Shown here piece after piece: positions 10,901 to 21,186 of a stretch of 64,000 nucleotides of DNA. Each line of letters starts with the position of its first letter. Position 1 is the first letter of the stretch. The DNA is from Chondrosia reniformis (Eukaryota; Porifera; Demospongiae; Chondrillida; Chondrillidae), in contig OX359199.1 in NCBI GenBank assembly GCA_947172415.1, positions 6,711,884 to 6,775,883 of the forward strand. Direction: 5' to 3'. The position numbers and the translations under genes are program-made. The notes below the pieces were generated by a model. That model saw only the letters and a program-made list of their open reading frames with translations. It searched no databases and had not been told where the DNA came from.

Positions 10901-13349
10901 GGAGCTAAGAGATCTGTTCCATAACAGGTAGGACATGTTCAAATGGATTGGCATTATAATAATTTCTCTCTTTTTCTCTTCTCTTTTATGTTTCAGATCC
11001 CCTGCTGAATGTGAAGTTATAATTGCTAGAGTTCTAAAATGTAACCATCCCTCACTGGATCCTCAAAACAAGAAGAAATTGAAAGTATAGTTCACCTCAC
11101 CCATAACCCTCCCTAGCACACACATCACCCTCCCTAGCACACACATCACCCTCCCTAGCACACACACATCACCCTCCCTAGCACACACATCGCCCTCCCT
11201 AGCACACCCTAGCATGAATGTTTAAATCCTTATAGAAATTACTCCCAATTTTGTTGAAGTATATAATAAGCATTTCAGAGCAGCCAAGTATAGAAGCTAT
11301 CACTATCATCAATGCATTAACCAAGTGAGTAAATCCCTGTAATTAACATGTCCAGTGTGAGTGTACTGTATCACCTGTTCTACCTGTAGACATGTTTATG
11401 ACCTTTGCCACATGAGCCCAAATAAAACTGCTACTCTGTTCCAAAAGTATCTTCAGATAATCAGAAAACAAGTTTTACAGAAGAGGCCACAATATCCACT
11501 CTTTTCCAAAGTTAGTTGACATATTGTATAGTGCCTGATTGAGGTAAAATTAGAGGTTCACCCATGGAATATATCAAACGTATGGCTATGCTTTGCTAAT
11601 GGGTGTAGTTCACTGAATACTCTTGCTGCTTTGCAGTTGGTGATTTTCAAACTGATTGGTGCTTTATTTCCAACATCAGACTACAACCATCCCATAACAA
11701 CTCCTTCACGAATGATTATGGGACTGCTACTATCAAAGGTACATACAGTCTACTGTGATCTCTGAAGTGGAGTGTCTGTTGTTAAGGGATTTGGTGTGTC
11801 CAATGTGATGTGATGTCCATACGCACTTACCCCTAGGTTCCCATGGAGACTGCAGTAGATTGTGCAAGAGGTCTCTTCCTGTGTTCTCTATTGTTGGAGT
11901 ATGAGATGCTCTCCAAGCGATATGTTCCAGAAGTAATCAACTGCATCACAAATGTAATTGGCTTGTTTTGTTCCGCAGATAAGAAAGGTAGCAATGTTGT
12001 TGCATTAATTCGTAGCTCTAACAAACATAACATTCATTTAGATGTAGTGATGTTGCCTCCACAACAAGGAAAGGGAAAATCCCTTAGAACTGCATTGTCT
12101 AGCTTACCAGATGGACCTCAGCAGAGGACGAAAAGCCTTTTGGAGCTTGTGATCAGTCAGTCTGAGGCAGAGAAGGCAGATTTGGAGGTGCTTGAGCCAC
12201 TGTCCATTTTGGAGAGTGTCCTTGCATTGGTAGATACAGCACTAAGGCTGTGGCACACTCTTCCATCAGCATCTGAAATATTCAGTAGCGTGCTAGCTAA
12301 TTTGCAAAGGTATGCATGGTACCAGTACAGAATGTCAATGCCCTGGTGTACTAGTCTGGTACCTTGATGACTGCTTACTGTACTTAAAAACCTGTGTACA
12401 TGGAAGGATCCAAGGATTCAATGAAGAACTTCCAGAAAGACTTCCAGGATCACTGATGAAGAATGATATTCCCAGAAACAGCTGTCAGACCCAATGGAGC
12501 AGAAGTAGGAAGAGAAGATTCTTGTATCCTCATCCAAACTCTCACTAGGTTTAATTCCCTATAGGCCTTTACTGTAGATTCGATGTAGCATGTAGAAAGA
12601 TGGTGCATGTAGATTACTCATTGTGCTGGGTGAAGATACAGTTTTCTTCCTTTCTCTATCACCACTGGTTTGTTAGTTTTCAGGGTGGACTTGAGGAAGG
12701 ACACTTTCTTGAGCTAAGAACTGCACAGGTAAAGGAGAGATTATTGAACGTGTGTTCTAGGAATAAAATGGCACTTCGGATGCTTCAACAGAAGCCTAAA
12801 TCCATAGTGTTTTATGAACCCAAATTTGAAGAAAAGTAAGTCATTTATAGTAGTTGTAATGAGTGCATAGGATAGCAAGACATAATCTTTTGTTGTAGCT
12901 TCATTGTAGGTAGGAAAAAAGGTAGCTCAAAATCAGATGGAGAAAGAAAAAAGTTGCTCTACAAAATCAAGAAGGCAAAGAAAGGTGCTGTTAGGGAAAT
13001 CAGAAAGGATAATGCGTATCTTGCAAAAGTAAAGTTGCAGGATCAATTAGAGAGGTACTAAGGCTTTAAAAGACCAATTGTGTATGACTTTCCTATAGGA
13101 ATGTCCCCTATCTTAATGTATTGCTCATCCCCAGCCGAAACTTTTACTATTTTTTTTAATTTTCTTTAACTTTGTATTTTCTTGTGACAGTTGTAGAACC
13201 TTGATTGTCTTGGAATTTTTTTAATTGTGAATCATTTTATTCAATTTAGTGATGCTAAACGAAAGAAGAAAGTGCAACAAATATTAAATGACATCGCTGA
13301 CCAGCGAGCTGATCAGAAGAAAGTAAAGACAATAAGTATGAAGAAGTAG
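7940..13349 (+). CDS. NOP14: NOP14, nucleolar small-subunit processome protein
   Basis: Nineteen exons: 7940-8113, 8315-8356, 8590-8682, 8768-8894, 9148-9386, 9517-9594, 9781-9849, 9921-10009, 10103-10203, 10287-10799, 10885-10927, 10997-11084, 11236-11324, 11390-11510, 11637-11738, 11837-12309, 12677-12835, 12899-13054 and 13250-13349. They total 2856 nt (951 aa; human about 857). NOP14 hallmarks are visible: N-terminal NAFEIRVNRKKYDIIGQK, THFGKSLAEIDDFNEIDL, the charged middle EEEKGK/EKLEKLEAQRLQRMRGE, and a basic C-terminus KGAVREIRKDNAYLAKVKL. NOP14 assembles on the 18S pre-rRNA in the nucleolus for 40S biogenesis (family knowledge). Exon 10 has an expanded acidic region built from a 39-bp coding minisatellite. 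The exon 17 acceptor (12676) was chosen because the next one downstream (12683) gives a frameshift. The start lies 82 bp after the KCTD9 stop. Confidence 0.95.
8373..8474. repeat. Foldback element (imperfect palindrome) in NOP14 intron 2
   Basis: The left arm (agtctcgggtagccatgcag, then acctctatctcgcttccata) is matched by its inverse in the right arm with a few mismatches, around a short centre near 8422-8435. The whole 100-bp unit could form a long hairpin. It resembles a small MITE/foldback transposon; no clear target duplication was seen. Confidence 0.75.
9722..9795 (+). repeat. Tandem duplication of a 3' splice site (NOP14 exon 7)
   Basis: A unit of about 40 bp (ttgaatatcttagccaacca plus gtaga) occurs twice in a row, at about 9731-9756 and 9771-9792. 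Both copies carry the intron end atcttag and the first bases of exon 7. Only the second (AG 9779-9780) opens into the exon: using the first (AG 9743-9744) reads PTSRAYYI then tga. Confidence 0.85.
10337..10531 (+). repeat. 39-bp coding minisatellite in NOP14 (13-residue acidic repeat)
   Basis: Five tandem copies encode SEAGGEGMESDGN and variants (first copy TGGEDMESDDN, last copy AGGKDMESDGS). The unit is 39 bp, so copy number can change without breaking the frame. It lengthens the acidic low-complexity region typical of NOP14 between the conserved N- and C-terminal parts. Confidence 0.9.
11099..11213. repeat. Short tandem repeat in NOP14 intron 12
   Basis: About five to six copies of ccctccctagcacacacatca (20-23 bp), slightly variable in length, within the intron 11085-11235. 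Confidence 0.85.
12441..12605 (+). repeat. Dispersed repeat family, copy B
   Basis: A diverged relative of 7451-7582 and 54231-54362 (cttgtatcctcatccaaact, then ggtttaattccctataggcc), most similar to the inverted copy at 28088-28242. It lies in NOP14 intron 16 and explains a spurious open frame there. Confidence 0.75.
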
Positions 13350-13693
13350 TACGACAGGTACATTAACCTGCTACACTTTGAAAGAATAGTTTCACCAACT
13401 CTGGACCAACTCTTTTTATTTACATACATAAGAGGATAGCTCACATTATTTCTAATAAATTGTGTCATTTGATTTAGCATAGCAATACATATTACTCATG
13501 CATAAGAATGCTCAACTCAATGAATGGTGACCTACGTGTTACATATGTACATGTATATGCAATGACCAATGGGGATCAACCATTCCATGACCTTTGTAAT
13601 ACTATAAAGTTTTTACATGTATAAAACATATAGGAATATAAAGTGGTAAAACTGAGCAACAGGTGGTCAGGGGGTGGGTTGGTTGAGGAAGAG
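13350..13693. other. Convergent intergenic spacer, NOP14 / TMEM53-like
   Basis: A 344-bp AT-rich spacer between two stop codons. It includes an aataaa poly(A) signal near 13454 (+) and no coding signal. Confidence 0.6.
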
Positions 13694-14557
13694 TCAAAGA
13701 TATTTATTTATAAAAACATCAACTTCCTTCTTGTATTCATCAGGATGGTCCACCAGGAGACGGAGATGAAGTGGTGTTTTCCACAACTTCTCAAAGACTG
13801 TGGCTCCATTACCCCTTTGGTTTCTTATGATATGTGACACATATTCCGGAGTGGACACTCGATCAGACTCGGAATGCAGATACAGCTGTGGCGAGTGGAT
13901 TAGAGTTGGGCTTCTTTGAAAATCGTCTTCCAGCAACCGTATCTTTTCCCCAAAACAGTAGTTCGAAAGCAGACCACTAGAAACCTGTGCGTAATATAAC
14001 AGAGACCCGAAATGTCCTCGGTATCGTCCTTGCATTCTCAACAATTTGGCTGCTTCAAGTCCACCTGAACGGGAAAACCTGGCCGGACCGCTATCAAAAA
14101 TAAAACCTTTAATTTCAAGATTCAATTCTTCCTTTTCGATCTGCTTTGCTAAATGGTAGAGGAGTTGGTTGCTAGCGCCAGAAAATGCGTATATCACAGT
14201 TGGTACCGAGCTTGGAAAGGTCTCGTTAATCGACTTGGTTAGTTGGCTGATCCTCCTAGCCGATGGCTTGGATAACCAGGTGTCCTGCAGAGATGGAGTT
14301 ACACAGACACATGCCAATTCGTTAGCTGTCATGATGTCTGCGTATTTCTTTACTGCTCTTGGTGCCTTATGGGAACCTAGCCAGCCGAACAGCAACGCAA
14401 GACCTCGGAGCTCACGGTCGGCTACCGAACTAGAACCATCTATGCTGGAACTCGGAGTCACACAAGTTGCCTTAAATCCTACATGTTCAGTCGCTGCTTG
14501 AAACTTCCGAAAAGTGCTTTCTAAAAAAGTAGAATAAAAACGACGCAAATTTTTCAT
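13694..14557 (-). CDS. TMEM53: TMEM53-like protein (DUF829 alpha/beta-hydrolase fold)
   Basis: Intronless, 287 aa. Features of the TMEM53/DUF829 family are present: LALLFGWLGSHKAPRAVKKYADI near the N-terminus, the nucleophile-elbow region VIYAFSGASNQLLYHLAKQI, KGFIFDSGPARFS, LYLHSESDRVSTPEYV (acid region) and a C-terminal VDHPDEYKKEVDVFI. In animals TMEM53 is a nuclear-envelope protein linked to SMAD signalling; whether it is catalytic is not established. The first 40 or so residues are basic and less conserved. It diverges from the SMIM8-like gene by 105 bp. Confidence 0.85.
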   Translation of the reverse strand: MKNLRRFYSTFLESTFRKFQAATEHVGFKATCVTPSSSIDGSSSVADRELRGLALLFGWLGSHKAPRAVKKYADIMTANELACVCVTPSLQDTWLSKPSARRISQLTKSINETFPSSVPTVIYAFSGASNQLLYHLAKQIEKEELNLEIKGFIFDSGPARFSRSGGLEAAKLLRMQGRYRGHFGSLLYYAQVSSGLLSNYCFGEKIRLLEDDFQRSPTLIHSPQLYLHSESDRVSTPEYVSHIIRNQRGNGATVFEKLWKTPLHLRLLVDHPDEYKKEVDVFINKYL

Positions 14558-14662
14558 CTAACTGTTAATCAAAAAGATTTGCTCTATACGTAGCTGAGCT
14601 GGGAACATGAAACTCCACTTTAAGTAGCTCGGTATAAAGGACTTATTGCATAACAACAGAAA
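14558..14662. promoter_or_regulatory. Bidirectional promoter, TMEM53-like / SMIM8-like
   Basis: Only 105 bp separate the two start codons, so both genes must start transcription within this interval or inside each other. No TATA box is evident. Confidence 0.5.
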
Positions 14663-15150
14663 ATGTCTGATTACGACAAAGAAGTAAAGAGATTTCGATA
14701 CACTACTCTCTTCCGGGTGGTGAACTTTGAGCTATTTGCTAAACCGGTGAGTGAGCTCTACTGCTTCAGGTTTATTGCTTGTTAGCCAAAGTATTAACAT
14801 TAATGAGGGATAAGACAATTTCTCTATTTACACTTCGGCTCGTGTATACCCCTTAACCTTTGTAACACAGAGAAATGCTGATACTTCCCTATGTATGGCA
14901 ATGTAGCAGAATTACGTGATAATACGTTTCAAAGCTTAACCAATTTGTGCTTACTTGTAACTATAGTATGGGACATGTGGTCACGTGTTCTTTAACACTA
15001 TAGAGCAAGCCAGTAATGATAGCGGGAGCTCTTTGTATCACTGGCAGTGCATTGTTTCTCCTTTACTTAAACCTGACACATGATCGCAGCAGACCAATTT
15101 ATTTGAATGAATCTAATCAAAACATCAAGCAAACACGCTGGACTAAATAG
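14663..15150 (+). CDS. SMIM8: SMIM8-like small single-pass membrane protein
   Basis: Two exons, 14663-14746 and 15004-15150, give 76 aa. The segment TTLFRVVNFELFAKPSKPVM matches the most conserved stretch of SMIM8 (TTLFRAVNPELFxKPNKPVM in the family). One membrane helix follows (MIAGALCITGSALFLLYLNL), then a short polar tail ending RWTK. The function of SMIM8 is unknown; it is a small integral membrane protein in animals. The intron joins exactly at the KP-SKP boundary, which supports the model. Confidence 0.82.
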
Positions 15151-15299
15151 AACTTGAATGTATTGTTAGATCAATATTTCAACACATAAATGTATATACT
15201 TTTTAAATTATTATTGTAACTTGTACAAGCACATAATATATTACCATTTCATTTTGTTTAATAAAATATTTACAGTAAATAAAAAACAAAGATTGTTTA

Positions 15300-15621
15300 T
15301 TAAGCATAGAGACCATTGATGTCAAGGGCTGTCTTTCCCCCACCCAAGACATTCCATGGGTGCAGATTAGAATTCCTTGAAGAGTCTGTGGAGCTAAACC
15401 CGTATGCTCCAGCAATCCTTAGGAAATGGTTCTTTAGCATTTTTGAAGGAATGGCTCCGACGTCCATGTGCTCCAGGTGAAGGTGATTAATATCCTCTTT
15501 CTTTGACGAGAGCTTTCTCTTGTATTCTGTGTAAGCAGTGTTCACCTGAATATGCAAAATAGAAGCAATTTGTGAGAACTATCCAATGTCAACTGTAATA
15601 TCCGACTTGTTTGAATCATAC

Positions 15622-15655
<34 letters not shown>

Positions 15656-17632
15656 AGTGCCCCTGCACATACATACAGTTATGTGGAGGTAAATACCAAC
15701 CAGTGCTCTAGTGCTGGTTAAGAAGTTGGTTAAGAATATTAACTACGAGGAGACCCTAACCTTTGATCTAATCTTGGGCAGGTCTTCTATGGTTAGAGAG
15801 CTGGGCTCTTTTGAGATGGATTCCCCCAGGTTCACAGCAGGAAGTGGAATGTCGGTGATCAAGAAACTGATAGCCTTTGGCTTACAAGCACTCTTGGCTC
15901 TGGGACTGGGTGTTCTCTCACTTCCAGCAGACAAGACATTGTTCTCCGTCTCTTTGGTAGTTACCTCACCAGACCCCAGCTACACAGAGAGACAGAAACA
16001 CTAAAATTGAATCATTACACGAAATAGATTTAAACAGCATCCTTTCCAGCATTTCTATGCCAAGTACATTAATAAGCTCAGTGATAATCACAACACAACT
16101 AATTAATTACTATACATTATAAAGAGGAGAACAAGCAATTATTAAAAAAACAGACATATTCAGGCCAGCTAGCAGGTCACCAGTGCTCATCTACACTTGC
16201 CAACAGTGCAGCCTTTCTTCTGGGTATATATCATCATACAGGAATTCACTTTTGTATCCTATTTCAGTTTATACATGAAATGAGGTTGAAAGGGTGCTTC
16301 TGTCCCCACAAGAGAAGTTATTACATCCACACCTCTCTGTTGACTATTTTTTATCTAAGTATGTCCAACCTTGGGTAAACTGCTGATGGCTTCATCCTTT
16401 GAACCATCCATCTTGACAATACTGTCCTCCCTCAAATACTTGTTGATCTTCAGCTTTATTTTCCCAGTTCTCTGCCTGCCACATTGCGGTCTGTCGCCGC
16501 CCACAAAGATGCCAACTATAGGCTGAGCATATGGTGAATCTACAGTTTTGCTGCCAACACTAAGAGTAGCCAAACGCTTTGCCATCTCCCTCTCCGTCAG
16601 GCCTATCAACCTAGCCCCGGCTGCATAGTGACCCACGACATGTGGTGCCTTGCGAACCTTGTTATTGTAGTACCTGCAATATACAATTACAATCAGGTTA
16701 TCAAAGGTTTGGTTCAGCTATTTTGATATAATTCAGTCAAGTCACTCAATGGCATAGCTGGTATTATGTGGTATACCTCTCGATTTCAGAAAGCGAAGAC
16801 AGTGCTGATTTCTTCATAAATTTTGTTAGTGCAGCAAAGAATACACTTTCCTGTTTTTCATCCTCTCCAGTACCTATATACCAACGGTATAACAATATTA
16901 TGGTCTTTTCAAAGCTACTTTTAGAATAAAATTCAAGCTAAGACATTGCACACCTCTCAACGTGGCAAGATACTTTTCTGTTGAAGTCATTAGTGAAAGG
17001 AACTCGTCGAAGTCAATTTCCCCATTGCCATCTTCATCAATTACTTGCAAAACTTCTTCAATTTCGTATCTAGTCAGTTGGATATCAACTGATTTCAGAG
17101 CAGCATCCAATTCTCCCGCATCAATGGTGCCCCCTCCGTTCACGTCAAACAAACTGAACACCTCGTGGAAAGCTAAAGGCAGACATCGGGGAATATATTA
17201 AACACGCGCAGCTTAGGAATCTCATACGGTATAAAGTGAAACACATAACGCCTATACACACAAGCGTAACAAAGATATAGCTCTAACCTTCCACTTGTTT
17301 GGGAGTTAGGCCATGTTCTTCCTTGACCTGGGATAAACATGTCAGTGGAGAGAAAATTAGAGTTTAATTAACGTCCATAATTTGCGCAGACTATCTAATC
17401 ATTCACACTTACATCGCCGTTAGAGGTTTTACTCCATCTTCGCTCCTGTAGAGTTGGAAGAGAAGCATATGATAGAGAGCCTTGGTCATTTTATAAAACA
17501 ACAGATGTAATTGTTCACCTGAAGTGCCAGTCTGGTGGCAACACCGTTGTCTGCTGTTTTAGCAAGATCCCACTGCGCAGCCGGCGCCAAGGCCCCTCTC
17601 CTGTTTCTGGCACTCTCCCCGCTGGTAAGCAT
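15300..17632 (-). CDS. EF-hand pair protein with a long uncharacterised C-terminal region
   Basis: Eight minus-strand exons: 17632-17519, 17445-17413, 17327-17288, 17172-16954, 16873-16777, 16673-16370, 15979-15761 and 15545-15300, totalling 1272 nt (423 aa). The calmodulin/centrin-like pair is clear: loop 1 DVNGGGTIDAGE (Gly where a ligand is usual at position 5), loop 2 DEDGNGEIDFDE (canonical). The rest (FFAALTKFMKKSALSSLSEI, IGLTEREMAKRLATLSVGSK, HLEHMDVGAIPSKMLKNHFL) matches no domain I recognise, but its composition looks like real coding sequence. It could be a calcium-sensing cytoskeletal or ciliary protein; that is only a guess. It is convergent with the SMIM8-like gene (stops 150 bp apart). 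Confidence 0.72.
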
Positions 17633-17754
17633 GATTAATGGCCTATGCATTGAGCATCTGATTGGATCTTGTACAGCTAATTATATATTCAATTATATAC
17701 TTTTTCAAAAATGTGTTACGCAATACTAGGAGTTAATCAAAAATGTCCGTCTAA

Positions 17755-19285
17755 TTAAGCAGCAATTACATCTGTTTCTTCATCTTTAGTTATTAACTGT
17801 AAAAGGCTGCCATTCGCTGGACGGCTCTCCTTATTTGTAGTCCATTCGTAAAATAGGCTGTAAACACAGTAAATTGATGCAAATGTGATGCTAAATTTGG
17901 GTGACTCCATTTTGTTCCACTTACTTGGCTACAAATTCCAAAGGGGTCCACTGCCTGAAATCTGCATTCGGCATGCTCTTACGATTCATTGGAGTATTTA
18001 GAGTAACTCTGGTTGTAAAGTAAAATATGTCTTTGTTTTAAAACAATAAAAGAGAACTTGGGTCACTCACGGCAAGATGCTCAGAACATGAGACTCTGAA
18101 GGTATTCCACTGCCTTCCTGTGCCAAGCTCTTAGTCAACTGGTGAATGGCTCCCTTAGCCATCCCATAGCCAATCATTCCTAATTACACAAACAAAGAGC
18201 ATGTATGCATGTAGTTTGAGAGTCCTCCTGGGCAGCTTGTGATCAGTGTACCTACCAGAGGTGCCCTCTAGGGCAGCCTTAGCTCCAGAGAGTGCCAGCA
18301 ATCCACCACTGTAGAATTACATGATACATAATTACACAGTGCATACTTCTAGTGAAGTTACACTAGACAAATGTTTCCATTTAAGACTCCTCAATAAATT
18401 GGTTATACAGTGGAACTTTGATTTTATGAACTAAATGGGGATTGTATGTGGTATACTAACTACATTAACATGCTTCACAACATACTTCTCCAAGTACTCG
18501 GCAGCCAGACCAGCTGCAATAGTCGATGTCCATACACTTTGTTTCCACATAAGATCAGCATTCTTCACAAGGTCTATTACAACAAATGCAAGTGCCATAG
18601 TGCCAAGTGCAAGCATACATATCTCAGAACCTTCACTATGATATATAAGTAACTCCATCTATACATCACAAAACATTCTATCAACGAAAATTCACTATAT
18701 ATATGGCGGCCATTTTTGTGCCTTCTCCATCTGTAAAGGACAATATTACTGCAGTCCCTGGAAACATTAAACTACTAAATCAGTGACTGCGCTCTAGATT
18801 GACCAGTTAATACACATGTGATACCTTTGGATGCCGCATTGCCACCAGCCCAACCCCCTGCAACACAGAGGATTGCATCAACCTTTTGACCATCTAGAAT
18901 ATTACGAACCTTTTCAGTTACCTACAAAGATACAGCGTGTGAACAATAATATTAAAAGGGAAGATAGTCCTATATACATTGATAAGGCGCAATATTGGCC
19001 TATGATTTCAAAGAAGTTTAGTAATTTCAGTTTTCACAACTCACCTCTTCCGACTGGTCAGTCCAGGATTCTGTTTTTGACAAAACTATGTTGGTGGTTG
19101 CCTCTTCGTTCACTAGCAAATCCATCGATGCAACCCACTTTTAGTAAATAAAAATCAAGGTTAAGGTAAGACGAGTTTTAATGTTTATACTTTAAAATTA
19201 CCCAATTCTTCGACCTGAAAAATGATACAATAGCAGAGCCAAGTGCTCCTTTGCCGCCATAGACTAACACTCTTCCGGCCGCCAT
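17755..19285 (-). CDS. QDPR: Quinoid dihydropteridine reductase (DHPR)
   Basis: Eight minus-strand exons: 19285-19202, 19137-19045, 18921-18825, 18573-18486, 18308-18256, 18179-18071, 18008-17925 and 17857-17755, totalling 711 nt (236 aa; human 244). It recycles quinonoid dihydrobiopterin to tetrahydrobiopterin with NADH, in the cytosol. Evidence: an N-terminal Rossmann motif ([19 protein letters not shown]), the [15 protein letters not shown] join across intron 1, [26 protein letters not shown], the SDR catalytic pair in [15 protein letters not shown] (Tyr-x3-Lys), and [13 protein letters not shown]. All exon phases fit. The end is 122 bp from the EF-hand gene start. Confidence 0.95.
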
Positions 19286-19555
19286 ATTTCCAGATGTCCC
19301 TCACGTGATTTGTATATCGGCTGAGTAGCTTTGCACAGTGATAAACAAACCACAAGCATCAGTGAAGCAGTAGCGCAACAGCATTCCTTGAACAAACTTG
19401 AGTTCCTTCATATAATACCATAATGCATGCATCCTTAATGAACACAGTTAAATCTTAATGAACACAGTTAAACCAACTACAATAGCAATCATTTTGTAAG
19501 ATATCTACAACCACACTCAAATACAGTCACACAAGCCAAAAAAATGGATTTAATC
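19286..19555. other. Intergenic spacer between QDPR start and alpha-arrestin stop
   Basis: A 270-bp spacer between two minus-strand genes. It must hold the QDPR promoter and the arrestin 3' UTR. It contains a short direct repeat (aatgaacacagttaaa) near 19438-19472. Confidence 0.5.
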
Positions 19556-20749
19556 TTATGCAGGATAAGGAAGAGGATTGTTAGGAGGTTGTCCCTGGCC
19601 TACTGGTGGATAGGCAGCTTCTGTTGGGTAAGGTGGAGGAAGACTCTCATATCGGACACCATCACCTCCCTGTGGCGGTGCTGAAGGCTGGGCAACAGTC
19701 AGTGTCCTGTACATCGGAGCAAACTGTGTTTGCCCCATAGTGTACCGGTTGTCTGCAATGTTGACTGCCGGAGCTGCAGTGAATCTAGAAACTGGAAGAC
19801 CAGAATCAGCATACACTGAAGCAAGGGGCTCAGTGCCTATCACCACTGGAAGATTCAAAGTCATATTAAGGCTTCCAGTTGGCACTTGCAGGACTACACT
19901 GAGGTGGTAGTCCACATGGATGATCCTACAAGTGTGAGATGATGGTGGACAAGGGGGAATGGGGAGGGGCTGTTGGTTCCACTGGAATGTTTGCCCGGCA
20001 GGAATCGGCTGAGTAGTTTTCATTTCAGCAACTTTGTCACTTCCCAATCTTCTACTGCCTTGAGCATAGTATGTGATAGTACGAAACAATGCTGCCCTCA
20101 ATCCTCTCATATTCTTGTTTGCTAGATTCTCCACATGGGCCGTCACCAGGATACTCTCTCCACTGCAGTAGCCACCGCGATCTGTCGACACGGTCACTGT
20201 GATAGGACCAGACTTGCAGCACAAGCAGCAGAGCGTTTTTTGGTTTTCTCCTCGACGTGGAATGGTAAGATCCTCGGCAGCTTTATTTAGATCCACTCTT
20301 TCAAGTATCGTGAACGCTCTCTTTGTCACGTGGTCAAATTTCCAGGGACGATCCATGCGAGCCTCCAACCAATATCTTATGTGACCATAGAACCCTTCTG
20401 TTACAGAAGGTAAGGGAACATTGGGAAGCTGAAGGGAGAAGGGGAACTCGTATCGTCCTGGTGGTAAGATTTGAGAGTCCCCACTGCCTCCCCAGAGGTT
20501 AACTCTAAAATCAAAGTACGGCTCAACATCAGTGTAATAGCGAGTATGCGTTTGTTGATTATCGCCGCTACCAGTTGTATAGGTTTCAGACCAGTGGCAA
20601 TATCCCTGTCCCTTGAGTGTCAAGTAGATGCCACGTAGCTTCTTCTCGTCAACAGTTTGAGCAATCACCCGTCCAGTGAGATTGTCTCCGGGAGAAAAGA
20701 CTTTATCTCCTCCATCGAGCTCTATAACGAACGTCTGGGGCGGTGCCAT
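19556..20749 (-). CDS. Alpha-arrestin (ARRDC family)
   Basis: Intronless, 397 aa. The N-terminal arrestin fold starts TFVIELDGGDKVFSPGDNLT and contains GIYLTLKGQGYCHWSE, then LPPGRYEFPFSLQLP and GHIRYWLEARMDRPW. The C-terminal arrestin domain includes the CCCCKSGPITVTVSTDRGGY-like region, GESILVTAHVEN and a final VVIGTEPL. The tail is proline-rich with one clear PPxY motif (LPPPYP, around residue 373), the site by which alpha-arrestins recruit NEDD4-family WW-domain ubiquitin ligases to membrane cargo. Human ARRDCs usually have two PPxY motifs; only one is exact here. It is closest to ARRDC2/3/4 by general pattern; the subfamily is not assigned. Confidence 0.9.
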   Translation of the reverse strand: MAPPQTFVIELDGGDKVFSPGDNLTGRVIAQTVDEKKLRGIYLTLKGQGYCHWSETYTTGSGDNQQTHTRYYTDVEPYFDFRVNLWGGSGDSQILPPGRYEFPFSLQLPNVPLPSVTEGFYGHIRYWLEARMDRPWKFDHVTKRAFTILERVDLNKAAEDLTIPRRGENQKTLCCLCCKSGPITVTVSTDRGGYCSGESILVTAHVENLANKNMRGLRAALFRTITYYAQGSRRLGSDKVAEMKTTQPIPAGQTFQWNQQPLPIPPCPPSSHTCRIIHVDYHLSVVLQVPTGSLNMTLNLPVVIGTEPLASVYADSGLPVSRFTAAPAVNIADNRYTMGQTQFAPMYRTLTVAQPSAPPQGGDGVRYESLPPPYPTEAAYPPVGQGQPPNNPLPYPA

Positions 20750-21186
20750 GCTTTTGTAAAGTAAACCTCTTCCGAGTCAAGTTTGTCTGTCTAACCTTTT
20801 AGGGGCGGTGCCCTATTACTAGGGAGTAATTTGACGAATGCATATGGAACGCCGTATGCGACAAAAATCCTGCAACGGCTCGAGCTATCACCGGGTCATA
20901 AATAGGTGCTTGATCATAATACTGTAATAGTATTAATGGTCAATTGAAACTGCATCAAAGGAAGTGTAATAATAATGATTTTTATTAATGTGACATGCTA
21001 TTCTGAAAAAAAGATCAGTCAGAAATAGCCCAACCCATGGTGGGTTTACAAGTCACTAGCAGGGGGTATACATTTCCAGGGCCATGCAGGGAGGGTGTAT
21101 GTATTACAAAACCTTTATGGAACAAATGTATATATTACAGAAAATTTACTAATTTGAGCGTTATATACAATGGAAAGAATAATAGT
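20750..21186. other. Intergenic spacer upstream of alpha-arrestin
   Basis: A 437-bp spacer between the arrestin start codon and the PPT2 stop codon, both on the minus strand. It should hold the arrestin promoter and the PPT2 3' end. No coding exon is evident. Confidence 0.5.

Noticed and set aside
12312-12548. Open frame after NOP14 exon 16
   Set aside because: It overlaps dispersed repeat copy B and breaks the NOP14 phase; the exon at 12677 continues the frame.
14169-14501. 110-residue plus-strand frame
   Set aside because: Antisense shadow of the TMEM53-like gene.
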